A DNA stretch of 64,000 nucleotides from Segetibacter sp. Its GTDB lineage: Bacteria; Bacteroidota; Bacteroidia; Chitinophagales; Chitinophagaceae. Below the pieces are notes generated by a model. The model saw nothing but the letters and a program-made list of their open reading frames with translations. It was not told the origin of the DNA and did not search any database. The position numbers and the translations under genes were made by a program. The DNA is taken from the NCBI RefSeq assembly GCF_025963695.1, contig NZ_JAOQAH010000091.1, positions 62,001-126,000 on the forward strand, given 5' to 3'. Below are positions 17,934-26,716 of this stretch, piece after piece; the stretch's first letter is position 1; each line of letters begins with the position of its first letter.

Positions 17934-19058
17934 TCAATTACCCCAAATACTGTCTGTTATTTTATTCGCGTTATGAGTGTTATTGAACACGTTATCAAGT
18001 ACTTCTCTTCTTAAATCTATTTCTTCTATAGGAAAAGGGCGATCGTAAATTGCATTTATGGCGTTTTTAAATTCCTGCGCAGTTGACGCTATATTGCATA
18101 CCTTTTCAAGACCGGTTCCTTCTATAGACGCTTCATTTACAAGGCAGTGCCGTCCATTATATAAAGCGTTTAATAACTTTACTTTAATCCCTGTAGAGTT
18201 GTAGGAGGGAATGATGTTGATATGCGACTTTTCGATCAAGTCCTGCATTTCCCGTTCCTCGGGATTTGCAATTAGGCAAGTCGAATTCTTATTACGGACA
18301 AGCTTAACGAGTTTTTCGGACGGGTTTTTTCCGGCAATCACAAAGGGTATGCTTAAGTCATTAAAAACGGTTTCTAAAAGCCAGGTGGCTGCCTGTTCGT
18401 TTTCAGCCACACTTAGGTCTCCATGATAAAGGCAAAAACAGCCTTTACCTTCCCCACTATTTACCTTCCAACCGGGCAAAAACAAAGGAAGAGATTGAAT
18501 GTTTGTACACCCCATTGTTTTATAAATTTCCGCATCTTTCTGGGTTACACTGAAGAAAGCAGCCTTGTTAGTGATAGATCTTTCGTAACTCTTCAGCAAG
18601 TAGCTTTCCCATAAAAAATAAAGCTTTTTAAAAGGGGATTTTGTAAAAGTGTATAAATGGCCATAGTAAATATGTTCTACATTATGCAACCTTACAAAAC
18701 ACTTTCTTTGTTTAAATCGCTTATCGTTTAACAGGTATGTACAATGTATACCTTCCATCAAAATAGGGTAATCGTCTTGGCTTAACCTGTCACGCAACTT
18801 GTTACTGCTCCGACTTTTAACGATGTACGGATAACTTAATGATAAGGACGCTAAACCTTCGTTTCTCCTGTAATAGTCTACACTATCGCAATATTGATTG
18901 AGAGCAGGTTGCTCGTCTCTCCCATATTTAAAACAATGCAAATGGATCTTCACGCCACTTTGTTGTAGGGCAGAAAGTTTATAAAAAAGGTCAAAAACAC
19001 CGCCATAATCAACAGGATAGGGGACATTTAAACAAATTATATGAAGGTGCTTTTCCAT
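17934..19058 (-). CDS. Glycosyltransferase (GT-B fold, GT4-like)
   Basis: 374 residues. The N-terminal half begins LHIICLNVPYPVDYGGVFDLFY, whose GG loop fits the acceptor side of GT-B enzymes. The C-terminal half contains LYHGDLSVAENEQAATWLL, FVIAGKNPSE and NIIPSYNSTGIKVKLLNALY, matching the sugar-nucleotide binding region of the GT1/GT4 class. It lies 109 bp downstream of another glycosyltransferase on the same strand and is probably part of the same surface-glycan function. Donor and acceptor are unknown. Confidence 0.85.
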   Translation of the reverse strand: MEKHLHIICLNVPYPVDYGGVFDLFYKLSALQQSGVKIHLHCFKYGRDEQPALNQYCDSVDYYRRNEGLASLSLSYPYIVKSRSSNKLRDRLSQDDYPILMEGIHCTYLLNDKRFKQRKCFVRLHNVEHIYYGHLYTFTKSPFKKLYFLWESYLLKSYERSITNKAAFFSVTQKDAEIYKTMGCTNIQSLPLFLPGWKVNSGEGKGCFCLYHGDLSVAENEQAATWLLETVFNDLSIPFVIAGKNPSEKLVKLVRNKNSTCLIANPEEREMQDLIEKSHINIIPSYNSTGIKVKLLNALYNGRHCLVNEASIEGTGLEKVCNIASTAQEFKNAINAIYDRPFPIEEIDLRREVLDNVFNNTHNANKITDSIWGN

Positions 19059-19096
19059 TATTTTATTAACCTTTCAGCCGTTCTTTTATCGCCATT

Positions 19097-19116
19097 GTTG
19101 CGTCGCACACTTGTGC
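19097..19116 (+). repeat. Dispersed 20-bp repeat, copy 7 (class 1)
   Basis: GTTGCGTCGCACACTTGTGC, between the two glycosyltransferase genes. It is 51 bp beyond the stop of the 19168-20268 gene but in opposite orientation to it. Confidence 0.8.
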
Positions 19117-19167
19117 AATTTACTCGCATAGTCACCTTGCTAAATTCGAAGCTAACTCTGTAACTTG

Positions 19168-20268
19168 TTATTCCTCAGCGTCAAAAAGTTCATTATAGAA
19201 ATTCCGTAATACCTTTTCTTCGTTTTGCCAATTGAGGTCTTCTCTCGCTACCAGGCAGTTTTTACGGAGTGTGTTGTAGTAAACAGCATCGTTAAGCAGA
19301 TTGTTTAAAGCATTCGCAATCGTGTCAGGTTTGGTATCGGGGATAAGACTTGCTATTTGATATTTCTCATTAAGCTTTCTGTACTCTGGAAAATCAACAC
19401 AAACTTGCGGAACACCGGCCATGATGTAATCAAAAAAACGGTTAGCTAAGGATTGGTATTGGTTTAAACCTGTTTCTTCAAACAGCATAACCGCTGCATA
19501 AGCTTTCGGAGTAATTAATTTCAATTCGTCAGGCGGAACCATTCCTTTCAGTTCTACTTTTGCTTCAACTGTTTCGTTGTCAACTAGTTGCTGTACTTGT
19601 TTAAAGAAGTTTCCATCGCCACAAACCAATAATTTAGCGCCTACATTTTTCATTGCAGGAATGAGTGTTTCAAAACTTCTTCCTTCGTTTACCGCACCTT
19701 GATAGATTATAAAACGATCTGTGTTATCAGAATATCCAGGCAGTTTTGTGAGAGTAGGTAGGTTTCTTACTACCGCATATTCACATCCATATCTCCTTTT
19801 AAACTCTGCTGCTATAAATTCATTAACCGTATATCCGTGAATGAATCTCGGCAATGCAAATCCTTCTACCCTTAGCCAAACCTTTTGAATAAATGGTCGT
19901 GTAACAATTTCTTTTAGCTCGGTAAAAAGCTCGTGTGCATCGTATACTCTTTTCTTTTTTAGAATTTTAGAAGCAAAATAATTTGGGATAACAGTATCAA
20001 GATCAATAGAAATGTAGCAGTCAGTTGAAGTAAATAAAAGAACAAAAAATAGTCGCAGGTTAAACTCGAGGTACATCAATTTCCCTTTCTCAAAAAAACA
20101 CGAAACCCGAATTTGTTTATACAAAGTAGCTTTAACCGGATGAGAATTAGGAAGCTGCCTGCCTATTAAAGTAACCTTATAGCCAGCATTTGCGAGTGAA
20201 GTGCAAATGCGCTGCATTCGCTGGTCGTAAGTAAGGTCATTAATTACCGAGAAGGTGAGGCTTTTCAA
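19168..20268 (-). CDS. Glycosyltransferase (GT4-like)
   Basis: 366 residues with a TTG start codon at 20268: the next in-frame ATG would remove the conserved N-terminus SVINDLTYDQRMQRICTSL. The middle contains YDAHELFTEL (about 110-119), frequent in this group. The C-terminal domain has FIIYQGAVNEGRSFETLIPA, LLVCGDGNFFKQV and FEETGLNQYQSLANRFFDY (about 275-293), the donor-binding Glu region. It is probably in one unit with the downstream glycosyltransferase. Product unknown. Confidence 0.87.
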   Translation of the reverse strand: MKSLTFSVINDLTYDQRMQRICTSLANAGYKVTLIGRQLPNSHPVKATLYKQIRVSCFFEKGKLMYLEFNLRLFFVLLFTSTDCYISIDLDTVIPNYFASKILKKKRVYDAHELFTELKEIVTRPFIQKVWLRVEGFALPRFIHGYTVNEFIAAEFKRRYGCEYAVVRNLPTLTKLPGYSDNTDRFIIYQGAVNEGRSFETLIPAMKNVGAKLLVCGDGNFFKQVQQLVDNETVEAKVELKGMVPPDELKLITPKAYAAVMLFEETGLNQYQSLANRFFDYIMAGVPQVCVDFPEYRKLNEKYQIASLIPDTKPDTIANALNNLLNDAVYYNTLRKNCLVAREDLNWQNEEKVLRNFYNELFDAEE

Positions 20269-20285
20269 TATTTACAGGTTAAAGG

Positions 20286-20293
20286 CAAATATA
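20286..20293 (-). promoter_or_regulatory. -7 box TATATTTG of the TTG-start glycosyltransferase
   Basis: On the minus strand an exact TAnnTTTG match, 17 bp before the TTG start at 20268. It supports the unusual start codon, since the transcript would begin just upstream of it. Confidence 0.45.
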
Positions 20294-20454
20294 ACATTGA
20301 AGAAACCAAACGATCATGAGCAGTTTTTAGGAGATATGTAGGGAGAAGGGGTATGGGTAAGAGAATTTATTGATGTTTTTTTAAATCTAATAATTGCAGT
20401 GTATGCAATATGCCAAAATGCTCAACAGTGCCCCACTAAGAATTTTGATTCAAA

Positions 20455-20901
20455 TTATTTTTTTACTTTTTCTTCTTTTTCGTCAAAACTAAATGCAATC
20501 GGACCATTTCCTGCCACCAGGAAATAAACAAGTAAGAGCAACACTAGTATAGAAAGTATAAAACCAGAGTAAGGTCTAAGCACATCCTGAGAAAAATTAA
20601 TAAAAATAATAGCGCCAAGTAATATTGGAATTTGGATAAGACATGCAAACCGTGTAAAAGCGCCCAGCGTAAGAAAGATACCACCAAGAATGTGAGCAAA
20701 CACAATATAGTGGCCAAGCATGACAATAAAAAACGAACCGTAAGAAAGCTTGCCTGAGATTAGTTCGGTCATAATTCCCATATTACGGAGAAAGTCAATT
20801 CCTTTATAACAAAGAAAAATTCCTAGTCCTATACGAACTATGTCTACCCATTTTGGGTGATGGGTATCACCCCAGTGCTCTATACGTTCTATGCGATTCA
20901 T
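20455..20901 (-). CDS. DoxX family membrane protein
   Basis: 148 residues with four hydrophobic segments (about 20-40, 52-75, 80-100 and 108-130), the DoxX architecture. VDIVRIGLGIFLCYKGIDFL and LGHYIVFAHILGGIFLTLGA match the family pattern. DoxX-type proteins are small inner-membrane proteins linked in some bacteria to redox stress or thiosulfate metabolism; the role here is unknown. It is divergently placed from rpsO. Confidence 0.85.
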   Translation of the reverse strand: MNRIERIEHWGDTHHPKWVDIVRIGLGIFLCYKGIDFLRNMGIMTELISGKLSYGSFFIVMLGHYIVFAHILGGIFLTLGAFTRFACLIQIPILLGAIIFINFSQDVLRPYSGFILSILVLLLLVYFLVAGNGPIAFSFDEKEEKVKK

Positions 20902-21042
20902 ATGGAAGTTTTTGTTTTGAAAGAACTACTACTAAAATACTTTTAATTTTTTTCAATTCAAATAACAACCAATTACTTTCCTGTGAAAAAATTAATTATA
21001 AGAAGTTTAGTTTTATAATTTCAACAGTTTACATTATTTTAC

Positions 21043-21050
21043 TACTTTTG
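21043..21050 (+). promoter_or_regulatory. -7 box TACTTTTG of rpsO
   Basis: An exact TAnnTTTG match giving a leader of roughly 45 nt before the rpsO ATG at 21101. Confidence 0.5.
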
Positions 21051-21100
21051 CAGCCAATTATAAGAAAATAAAAAATTGGTGTCTATTTAAACAATTCGAA

Positions 21101-21370
21101 ATGTCTTTAACAACAGAGAAAAAAACAAGCATTTTTACTGAATTCGGTGGTGGAGCTCAAAACACAGGTTCTATAGAAGGACAAGTGGCTTTACTGACTG
21201 AACGTATCAGCCAGATTTCAAAACATTTACAAGCAAATAAAAAAGATTTTTCTACCCATCGTGGATTGATGCAACTAGTTGGTAGGCGTAAGAGCTTGCT
21301 CACTTATTTGCAGAGGCACAATCTGCAAGGTTATCGCGGATTGATTGAAAGATTGGGTTTAAGAAAATAA
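21101..21370 (+). CDS. rpsO: Ribosomal protein S15
   Basis: 89 residues, the standard S15 length. S15 binds 16S rRNA helices 20-22 and organises the platform of the small subunit. The signature region runs from IEGQVALLTERISQISKHL to HRGLMQLVGRRKSLLTYL, ending YRGLIERLGLRK. It is followed by a strong terminator and then pnp, the common rpsO-pnp order. Confidence 0.97.
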   Translation: MSLTTEKKTSIFTEFGGGAQNTGSIEGQVALLTERISQISKHLQANKKDFSTHRGLMQLVGRRKSLLTYLQRHNLQGYRGLIERLGLRK

Positions 21371-21389
21371 GTTTTTCGAATGATAATAG

Positions 21390-21430
21390 CTATTCCCAAC
21401 TGATCATGCATTAGTTGGGAATAGTTTTTT
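21390..21430 (+). terminator. Terminator between rpsO and pnp
   Basis: A perfect 12-bp stem, CTATTCCCAACT with AGTTGGGAATAG, and an 11-nt loop, followed by TTTTTT. It should separate or attenuate pnp transcription from rpsO. Confidence 0.9.
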
Positions 21431-21538
21431 GTGTTTGTCCCCATTGGTCATCCTTTTTAATTTATTAACCGGAATGTCGGGCGCTCTTTGTCCCTCCTTT
21501 TTGTCCCTGCTGTTCCGTATTCAAACATTGTTACCTAT

Positions 21539-23701
21539 ATGTTATCTCAACCCATTAATGTTACTTTCGATATTGGCGGTGGCCGTGAAGTAACAATTGA
21601 AACAGGAAAACTTGCCCGGCAGGCTGATGGTGCTGTTACCGTTCGCCAGGGCAATTGTATTTTATTAGCTACGGTTGTAGCAAATCGCGAAGCCCGCGAA
21701 GGACAAGACTTTTTTCCTTTGTCAGTAGACTACCAGGAAAAATTTGCTTCAGCAGGCCGTATTCCAGGTTCTTTTTTCAAAAGAGAAGCGCGGTTAAACG
21801 ACTACGAGATCTTAACTAGTCGTTTAATTGACCGTTCACTTCGTCCTTTATTTCCCGACGATTATTTTTGTGAGGTACAGGTTTTAGTTAGCCTTATTTC
21901 GAGTGATCCAGAAGTGATGCCTGATTCGTTAGCTTGTCTTGCTGCATCTTCAGCATTGGCCGTTTCTGATATTCCCATTAAAGAAATCATTAGCCAGGCA
22001 AAAATTGCTAAAGTGGATGGCCAGATAGTTATTAATCCTACACGGTCAGAACTACAAAGAGCAGACTATGAGTTTATTATAGCTGCTACTGATAAAAACC
22101 TGATGATGGTGGAAGGTGAAGCCAAAGAGTGTTCGGAAGACGATTTGGTAAATGCCTTGCAAACTGCGCACGATGCTATCCGGGTTCACATCAAGGCACA
22201 GCAAGAACTGAGAAGTAAAGTAGGTGTACCGGGAGTAAGAGAGTATGCTAAACCAGAGCAAAGCGAAGAAATTAAACAAAAAGTAATTGATTTTGCGAAA
22301 GACAGAATTGGACTAATTGCAAGAAGCGGATCAAGCAAACATGCAAGAAGCGAAGCTTTTAGTACTATAAAGAATGAATTAATTGCAAGTCTTGGTGAAG
22401 ACGCTACAGATGTGCAAAAGAAGCTTGCAAAGAAATATTACGCCGATCTGCAGTGGGAAGAAGTAAGAAACATGATGCTTGAAGACAGAGTAAGGCTTGA
22501 CGGCCGTGGTCTGGAAGATGTTCGTGTATTAACTATGGAAGTAGATCCTCTTCCAACTCCACATGGTTCTGCATTGTTTACAAGGGGTGAGACTCAATCA
22601 CTTACAACCGTTACTTTTGGTACTAAGTTAGACGAGCTTTTAATAGAAAGTGCCGCCAAGTCTGATTACAGCAATTTCATTCTTCACTATAATTTCCCGC
22701 CGTTTTCTACCGGCGAGGTTAAAATGATGAGAGGTGTCGGACGCAGAGAGGTTGGACATGGTAACCTTGCATTGCGCAGCCTGAAACAAATGATGCCAGG
22801 TAATGATTATCCTTATACTGTACGCATTGTTAGCGATATTCTTGAAAGTAACGGTTCTTCATCTATGGCTACTGTATGTGCCGGTTCGCTCGCCTTAATG
22901 GACGCTGGTGTTCCTATTCAAAAACACGTTAGCGGTGTTGCAATGGGTTTAATTACCCGTGAAGATGGTAAATATGCTATCCTTACAGACATACTTGGTG
23001 ATGAAGATCATCTGGGCGATATGGACTTTAAAGTTACAGGTACCCGTGATGGAATTTGCGGTGTGCAAATGGACATTAAAGTAGATGGATTAAGCATGGA
23101 AGTAATGACACAGGCGCTTCAGCAAGCACGCCGTGGACGTTTACATATACTTGATGCTATGTATGCATGTATGCCTGCTGCCCGTCCCGAGGTTAAGCCG
23201 CATGCCCCAAGAATGGAGAAACTGTTTATCGATAAAGAATTTATCGGTGCCATTATCGGACCGCAGGGTAAAGTTATACAGGAAATTCAGCGCGAAACCG
23301 GTACAACTATCAATCTCGAAGAGGTTGGTAATGTAGGCGAGGTAAGCATTTTCTCACCTATAAAAGAAGGTGTAGATAAAGCTGTAGCCTGGATTAAAAG
23401 CATTGTCGCTGTTCCGGCAGTAGGTGATGTGTATGAGGCAACTGTAAAAGGAATAAAAGAGTTCGGCGCATTCGTTGAATTTATGCCTGGCAAACAGGGG
23501 TTATTGCACATCAGTGAAATAAGCTGGAAACGTCTTGATACTATGGAAGGGGTTTTGAATGAAGGCGATGTGGTAAAAGTAAAATTGATCGGACTTGATC
23601 CTAAGACAGGTAAGTTTAAACTTAGCCGTAAAGCATTAATGCCGAAACCTGATTTTCAACCCCGGGAGCAGCCGCAGGAGAGAAGGACAGACAATAACTA
23701 G
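21539..23701 (+). CDS. pnp: Polyribonucleotide nucleotidyltransferase (PNPase)
   Basis: 720 residues from the ATG at 21539 (MLSQPINVTFDIGGG); an ATG at 21488 adds 17 untypical residues. PNPase degrades RNA 3'-5' using phosphate. Order of domains: first RNase PH domain (with FFPLSVDYQEKFASAGRIPG and FKREARLNDYEILTSRLIDR), helical linker, second catalytic RNase PH domain (RTGETQSL-like FTRGETQSLTTVTFG, GSSSMATVCAGSLALMDAG), KH domain (FIGAIIGPQGKVIQEI) and S1 domain (VKGIKEFGAFVEFMPGKQGL). Full length, and followed by a terminator. Confidence 0.97.
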   Translation: MLSQPINVTFDIGGGREVTIETGKLARQADGAVTVRQGNCILLATVVANREAREGQDFFPLSVDYQEKFASAGRIPGSFFKREARLNDYEILTSRLIDRSLRPLFPDDYFCEVQVLVSLISSDPEVMPDSLACLAASSALAVSDIPIKEIISQAKIAKVDGQIVINPTRSELQRADYEFIIAATDKNLMMVEGEAKECSEDDLVNALQTAHDAIRVHIKAQQELRSKVGVPGVREYAKPEQSEEIKQKVIDFAKDRIGLIARSGSSKHARSEAFSTIKNELIASLGEDATDVQKKLAKKYYADLQWEEVRNMMLEDRVRLDGRGLEDVRVLTMEVDPLPTPHGSALFTRGETQSLTTVTFGTKLDELLIESAAKSDYSNFILHYNFPPFSTGEVKMMRGVGRREVGHGNLALRSLKQMMPGNDYPYTVRIVSDILESNGSSSMATVCAGSLALMDAGVPIQKHVSGVAMGLITREDGKYAILTDILGDEDHLGDMDFKVTGTRDGICGVQMDIKVDGLSMEVMTQALQQARRGRLHILDAMYACMPAARPEVKPHAPRMEKLFIDKEFIGAIIGPQGKVIQEIQRETGTTINLEEVGNVGEVSIFSPIKEGVDKAVAWIKSIVAVPAVGDVYEATVKGIKEFGAFVEFMPGKQGLLHISEISWKRLDTMEGVLNEGDVVKVKLIGLDPKTGKFKLSRKALMPKPDFQPREQPQERRTDNN

Positions 23702-23730
23702 GATAAATCTTAGTTTTTAAAATAAATAAA

Positions 23731-23755
23731 ATGGCCTGTAAAACAGGTCATTTTT
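23731..23755 (+). terminator. Terminator after pnp
   Basis: ATGGCCTGT, loop AAA, ACAGGTCAT, then TTTTT: a 9-bp stem with one G-T pair, 30 bp after the stop. Confidence 0.85.
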
Positions 23756-23817
23756 GTTTTATACCGGGGGAGGTTTATGCAGCTTTTTAGACCATCTGTA
23801 AATATTGATGATACATT

Positions 23818-23837
23818 GTTGTGTCACTCTCTTGTAC
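23818..23837 (+). repeat. Dispersed 20-bp repeat, copy 8 (class 2)
   Basis: GTTGTGTCACTCTCTTGTAC, 116 bp after the pnp stop and beyond its terminator, same orientation. It is identical to copy 15. Confidence 0.85.
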
Positions 23838-23972
23838 TGTTAATTCTATACGCAACTTATCTACACCTGTGATTAACTCGTTAATTGTAGATGTCATATT
23901 CCATTTTAATTTTGCGGGAGCAACACCAAAACCAACTTATCAATAATTCTTCACAGGATAAATATCAATAAG

Positions 23973-24143
23973 ATGAAACAGCAAAACGTTGCAGAAGTTG
24001 AACCAGTTATAAGTCTAAGCGTTCGCATAAAAACCACTGAAAGAGAATGTCCGCGTTGTGAGGCCGTTCTTGTATTGAACGATAACGAGCAGTGTTACGA
24101 GTGCCTGAATTGCGGTTACATTGATTGCGGAGACGACGAGTAA
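23973..24143 (+). CDS. 56-residue zinc-ribbon protein
   Basis: A small gene starting MKQQNVAEVEPVISLSVRIK. The C-terminal half is a treble Cys pair: CPRCEAVLVLNDNEQ, then CYECLNCGYIDCGDDE. The spacing CxxC, about 12 residues, CxxC and a further CG is a rubredoxin-like zinc ribbon and resembles the C-terminal ribbon of adenosylcobalamin-dependent (class II) ribonucleotide reductases, here encoded alone. It has no membrane segment. Function is not known; it may be a stand-alone metal-binding or redox-tail module. There is no nearby reductase gene. Stretches to either side (23838-23972 and 24144-24393) hold nothing else convincing. Confidence 0.7.
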   Translation: MKQQNVAEVEPVISLSVRIKTTERECPRCEAVLVLNDNEQCYECLNCGYIDCGDDE

Positions 24144-24393
24144 ATTTTTTTCCTGAATCATACTACTTGATTGTTCATCCGCGAATTCGTTAATATCCAA
24201 CATTCTTCATGGCGTTGTTTGGGCTGCTGCGTTTTATACTGCTGCGTCTGTTTGACCACGAGTGAAAGTAACCCGCCCAACTTACCTGCTTAGTTATATT
24301 TAGCACCCATTGTTGTTCTACAATCGATTCTCAAATTAGGTTGAAGAAACTCTTTTTAAAATGCCCTAACTTACCTGTAAATGAAATCTGTAG

Positions 24394-25434
24394 ATGAAAT
24401 TTAAACCACTCTTGGTCCTGCTTTGCTTGCTTGTTATTTGCTTTACTAATGGTTGTGTCAGCCATCATCAGACTCTTAAAACCCATCCAGCTATAATGAA
24501 AACCTCAGATCAAAAGGAAGAATTATTTCAGAATAAACGGAAAAGGAGAAAAGAGTTGTACAATTTACTGGGAAGGTTGCCCGACAGAAACCGGCCGATG
24601 TCCGTAAAAATTATCTCAAGGGAAGAGACCGATGAAATGATTATTGAAAAATTACTGTTTGACATAAACGGCCAGCAAGAAGTGCCTGCATATTACACGA
24701 GACCTAAAAATGCTGTCGGAAAAATTCCGGCTATTCTCTTCAACCATTCTCACTTTGGTCAATATGAGGTTGGTAAAGATGAATTTGTAAAAGGGCGAAA
24801 GGAAATGCAAAGCCCGCCATATGCACTCGCACTTGCCCGTGCCGGATATGCTGGCTTATGTTTAGATATGTGGGGTTTCGGAGAGCGGAGAGGAACGAGT
24901 GAGTCTGATATCTTTAAAGAGATGCTTTGGAATGGCCAGGTAATGTTTGGAATGATGGTGTACGACAATTTAAGAGCATTAGACTATCTATCATCGCGAT
25001 CTGATATTGACAGTAAACGCATAGGTACTATAGGAATGTCGATGGGCAGTACTATGTCGTGGTGGATCGCTGGTCTTGATGAGCGTATTAAAGTTTGCAT
25101 TGACATTTGCTGTTTAACCGACTACCAGGAACTAGTGGCAGAAAAAGGGCTGGCCTTACATGGTATATACTATTACGTTCCTGATTTATTAAATCATTTT
25201 ACAACTTCTCAGATTAACGGTTTAATTTCTCCCAGGCCACACTTCGGCTTGGCAGGTAAACTCGACCCCTTAACGCCTTTGAAGGGTTTGGAAAAAATTG
25301 ACCGAAATTTGAAAGAAATTTATAAACACGATGAAGCTTCGGACGCATGGCAGCTACGTGTGTATAATGTAGGACATTTAGAAACCCGCGAAATGCGTCA
25401 GGATATAATGGAGTTTTTTAAAAAATGGTTGTGA
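24394..25434 (+). CDS. Lipoprotein-type alpha/beta hydrolase (dienelactone hydrolase/acetyl-xylan esterase-like)
   Basis: 346 residues. A hydrophobic signal ending at TNGC (Cys21) suggests a lipoprotein. The hydrolase core has IPAILFNHSHFGQYEVG (about 111-127), the nucleophile elbow GMSMGS (Ser about 216), AGKLDPLTP as the acid region and GHLETRE with the late catalytic His. This arrangement fits the large dienelactone hydrolase/acetyl-xylan esterase-like group. It probably acts in the cell envelope on ester or acyl substrates. It stands alone before an accessory, partly decayed region. Confidence 0.82.
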   Translation: MKFKPLLVLLCLLVICFTNGCVSHHQTLKTHPAIMKTSDQKEELFQNKRKRRKELYNLLGRLPDRNRPMSVKIISREETDEMIIEKLLFDINGQQEVPAYYTRPKNAVGKIPAILFNHSHFGQYEVGKDEFVKGRKEMQSPPYALALARAGYAGLCLDMWGFGERRGTSESDIFKEMLWNGQVMFGMMVYDNLRALDYLSSRSDIDSKRIGTIGMSMGSTMSWWIAGLDERIKVCIDICCLTDYQELVAEKGLALHGIYYYVPDLLNHFTTSQINGLISPRPHFGLAGKLDPLTPLKGLEKIDRNLKEIYKHDEASDAWQLRVYNVGHLETREMRQDIMEFFKKWL

Positions 25435-25601
25435 GCATTACATCTGACTTTCGTGAAATTTTCTTACTCTTTTGGGACTAGCACTGATATTCAAAGGCTA
25501 TGAGGAATTGTTTCGAGACATCGTTGGTTACGAGCGATTATAGAGATTGCAGAACGATCGTAAAAATCATTGAAAGCTTCGGAATGTTTTGTTCTAAAGA
25601 A

Positions 25602-25646
25602 AAAAGTAGTTACTGCTCTTCACCTTTCTGAGCAGTAACTACTTTT
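25602..25646. terminator. Strong bidirectional hairpin terminator
   Basis: A perfect 17-bp inverted repeat (AAAAGTAGTTACTGCTC and its complement) with an 11-nt loop and A/T tracts on both sides. It sits between convergent genes, 167 bp after the hydrolase stop and 65 bp after the stop of the small minus-strand gene at 25712. It therefore can end both. Confidence 0.85.
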
Positions 25647-25711
25647 CTTTCAACTTTAATTATGATCCGAAGGTTTAAGACGAATTGAGTAACTACAAAT
25701 AAAATAGTCGG

Positions 25712-25864
25712 TTAGCTTCCTCTATTTGCGCCGGTTGATCTAACTTTTTTAGTGACCGCCGCTGGCTTTGCAGAACTTTTTAAAAACTTAGACCCTTTTC
25801 CCTGGTCCTTTTGGTTTTTATTTCCCTGCGTTTCGTTCTTTTTATTGTTGGTAGGTAACGACAT
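25712..25864 (-). CDS. 50-residue basic Lys/Asn/Gly-rich protein
   Basis: The frame reads MSLPTNNKKNETQGNKNQKD, then a KGSKFLKSSAKP segment, and ends VRSTGANRGS. The low-complexity, strongly basic composition and the C-terminal TGANRGS tail look like a conserved small-protein type of this group rather than random sequence. It has no signal peptide. It ends 65 bp before the strong hairpin at 25602-25646, which supports transcription as a short monocistronic unit. Function unknown; a nucleic-acid-binding role is conceivable from charge only. Confidence 0.55.
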   Translation of the reverse strand: MSLPTNNKKNETQGNKNQKDQGKGSKFLKSSAKPAAVTKKVRSTGANRGS

Positions 25865-26716
25865 AAGTAATTTTTTAAGTACAGCAAATATAACTTTTTC
25901 ATTTGTACGATCAAAAGAGTTGAGAGTTCATCAGCTCGTAACCTTTCTTATGTTATTTAAGCTGTTCCCACTATCCCTTTTTTGCAAATAGTGACTTAAA
26001 TTTTACAGCTGTGGAAAAAGTTTGTGGAGAAGTACTGTTGCAAGCCGAAGTGGAATTGCAAAAAAACAGGCTGTCGATCACTGATATTTGGTCTTCAGTT
26101 ACCGGCGGCCTGTAAGAAAGGGAGCATTTCTCTTGAAACTATTTCTTCGGCTTCTTGCTTCTACCCATTTAATAATTGAAGTCCGCGATTTGTTTCACGC
26201 CCTCCCGGGCTTTTTTGACCTTAAAAAAGCTTTTCCTTTTACTGATAGTAATCCCACAAAGTTGATCACTGTTGAAAAGCTTGTTACAAGTAGAATTGTA
26301 ACTCTTTCGGCTGTAAACCGATTAATTGGACTTAATAAATGAAAAAATTACCATACCTAAAGTTAAATGGATATTCGAATATTGTCAATAGAGAATTAAA
26401 TAATCTTAATAACATTTCTATTTTTGAAAAATTTTATACGAAGAAGAATATAGTATTTTTCTACCAGGAGCCTTTTAGAACAAAGTAAGGGAGGTTTCTA
26501 AATTAGTGGAAGTTGAATGTATGTCTGATGTAGTTATAAAAAGTATTGCTGATAAGGTCAATTACATAAAGTGAAAAAGCTGCTTGAAAAAACTTTCGTA
26601 CACGTGAGTGACACAACAGAAGCATCATTAGTAGATGCTGTTGGTTATAAAAGAGGCGATCGCATTTCAAGTTATATTAATAGTGAAGTAATGCAATTAC
26701 TCAGCTAAGTCTTTAC
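25865..26716. other. 852-bp stretch without a supported gene
   Basis: Only short frames occur here, including a plus-strand 84-codon frame (26088-26342) and a 49-codon frame overlapping its stop (26339-26488); neither resembles a known family. Codon use is irregular and the stretch probably contains eroded gene remnants. It also carries repeat copy 9 at 26598. Confidence 0.5.
26598..26617 (-). repeat. Dispersed 20-bp repeat, copy 9 (class 2)
   Basis: On the minus strand GTTGTGTCACTCACGTGTAC, 99 bp beyond the end of the pseudogene at 26717 and in its orientation. It is the only copy overlapped by a short open frame, which is probably not a gene. Confidence 0.75.

Noticed and set aside
25752-25991. 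79-codon plus-strand frame
   Set aside because: It is antisense to the small basic gene at 25712-25864 and starts within it.
26185-26200. Half parS-like site TGTTTCACG
   Set aside because: The second half is CCCTCC and not complementary, so there is no parS palindrome.
26088-26342. 84-codon plus-strand frame in the decay zone
   Set aside because: No family features and no conservation signal visible; the opposite strand is equally open in parts.
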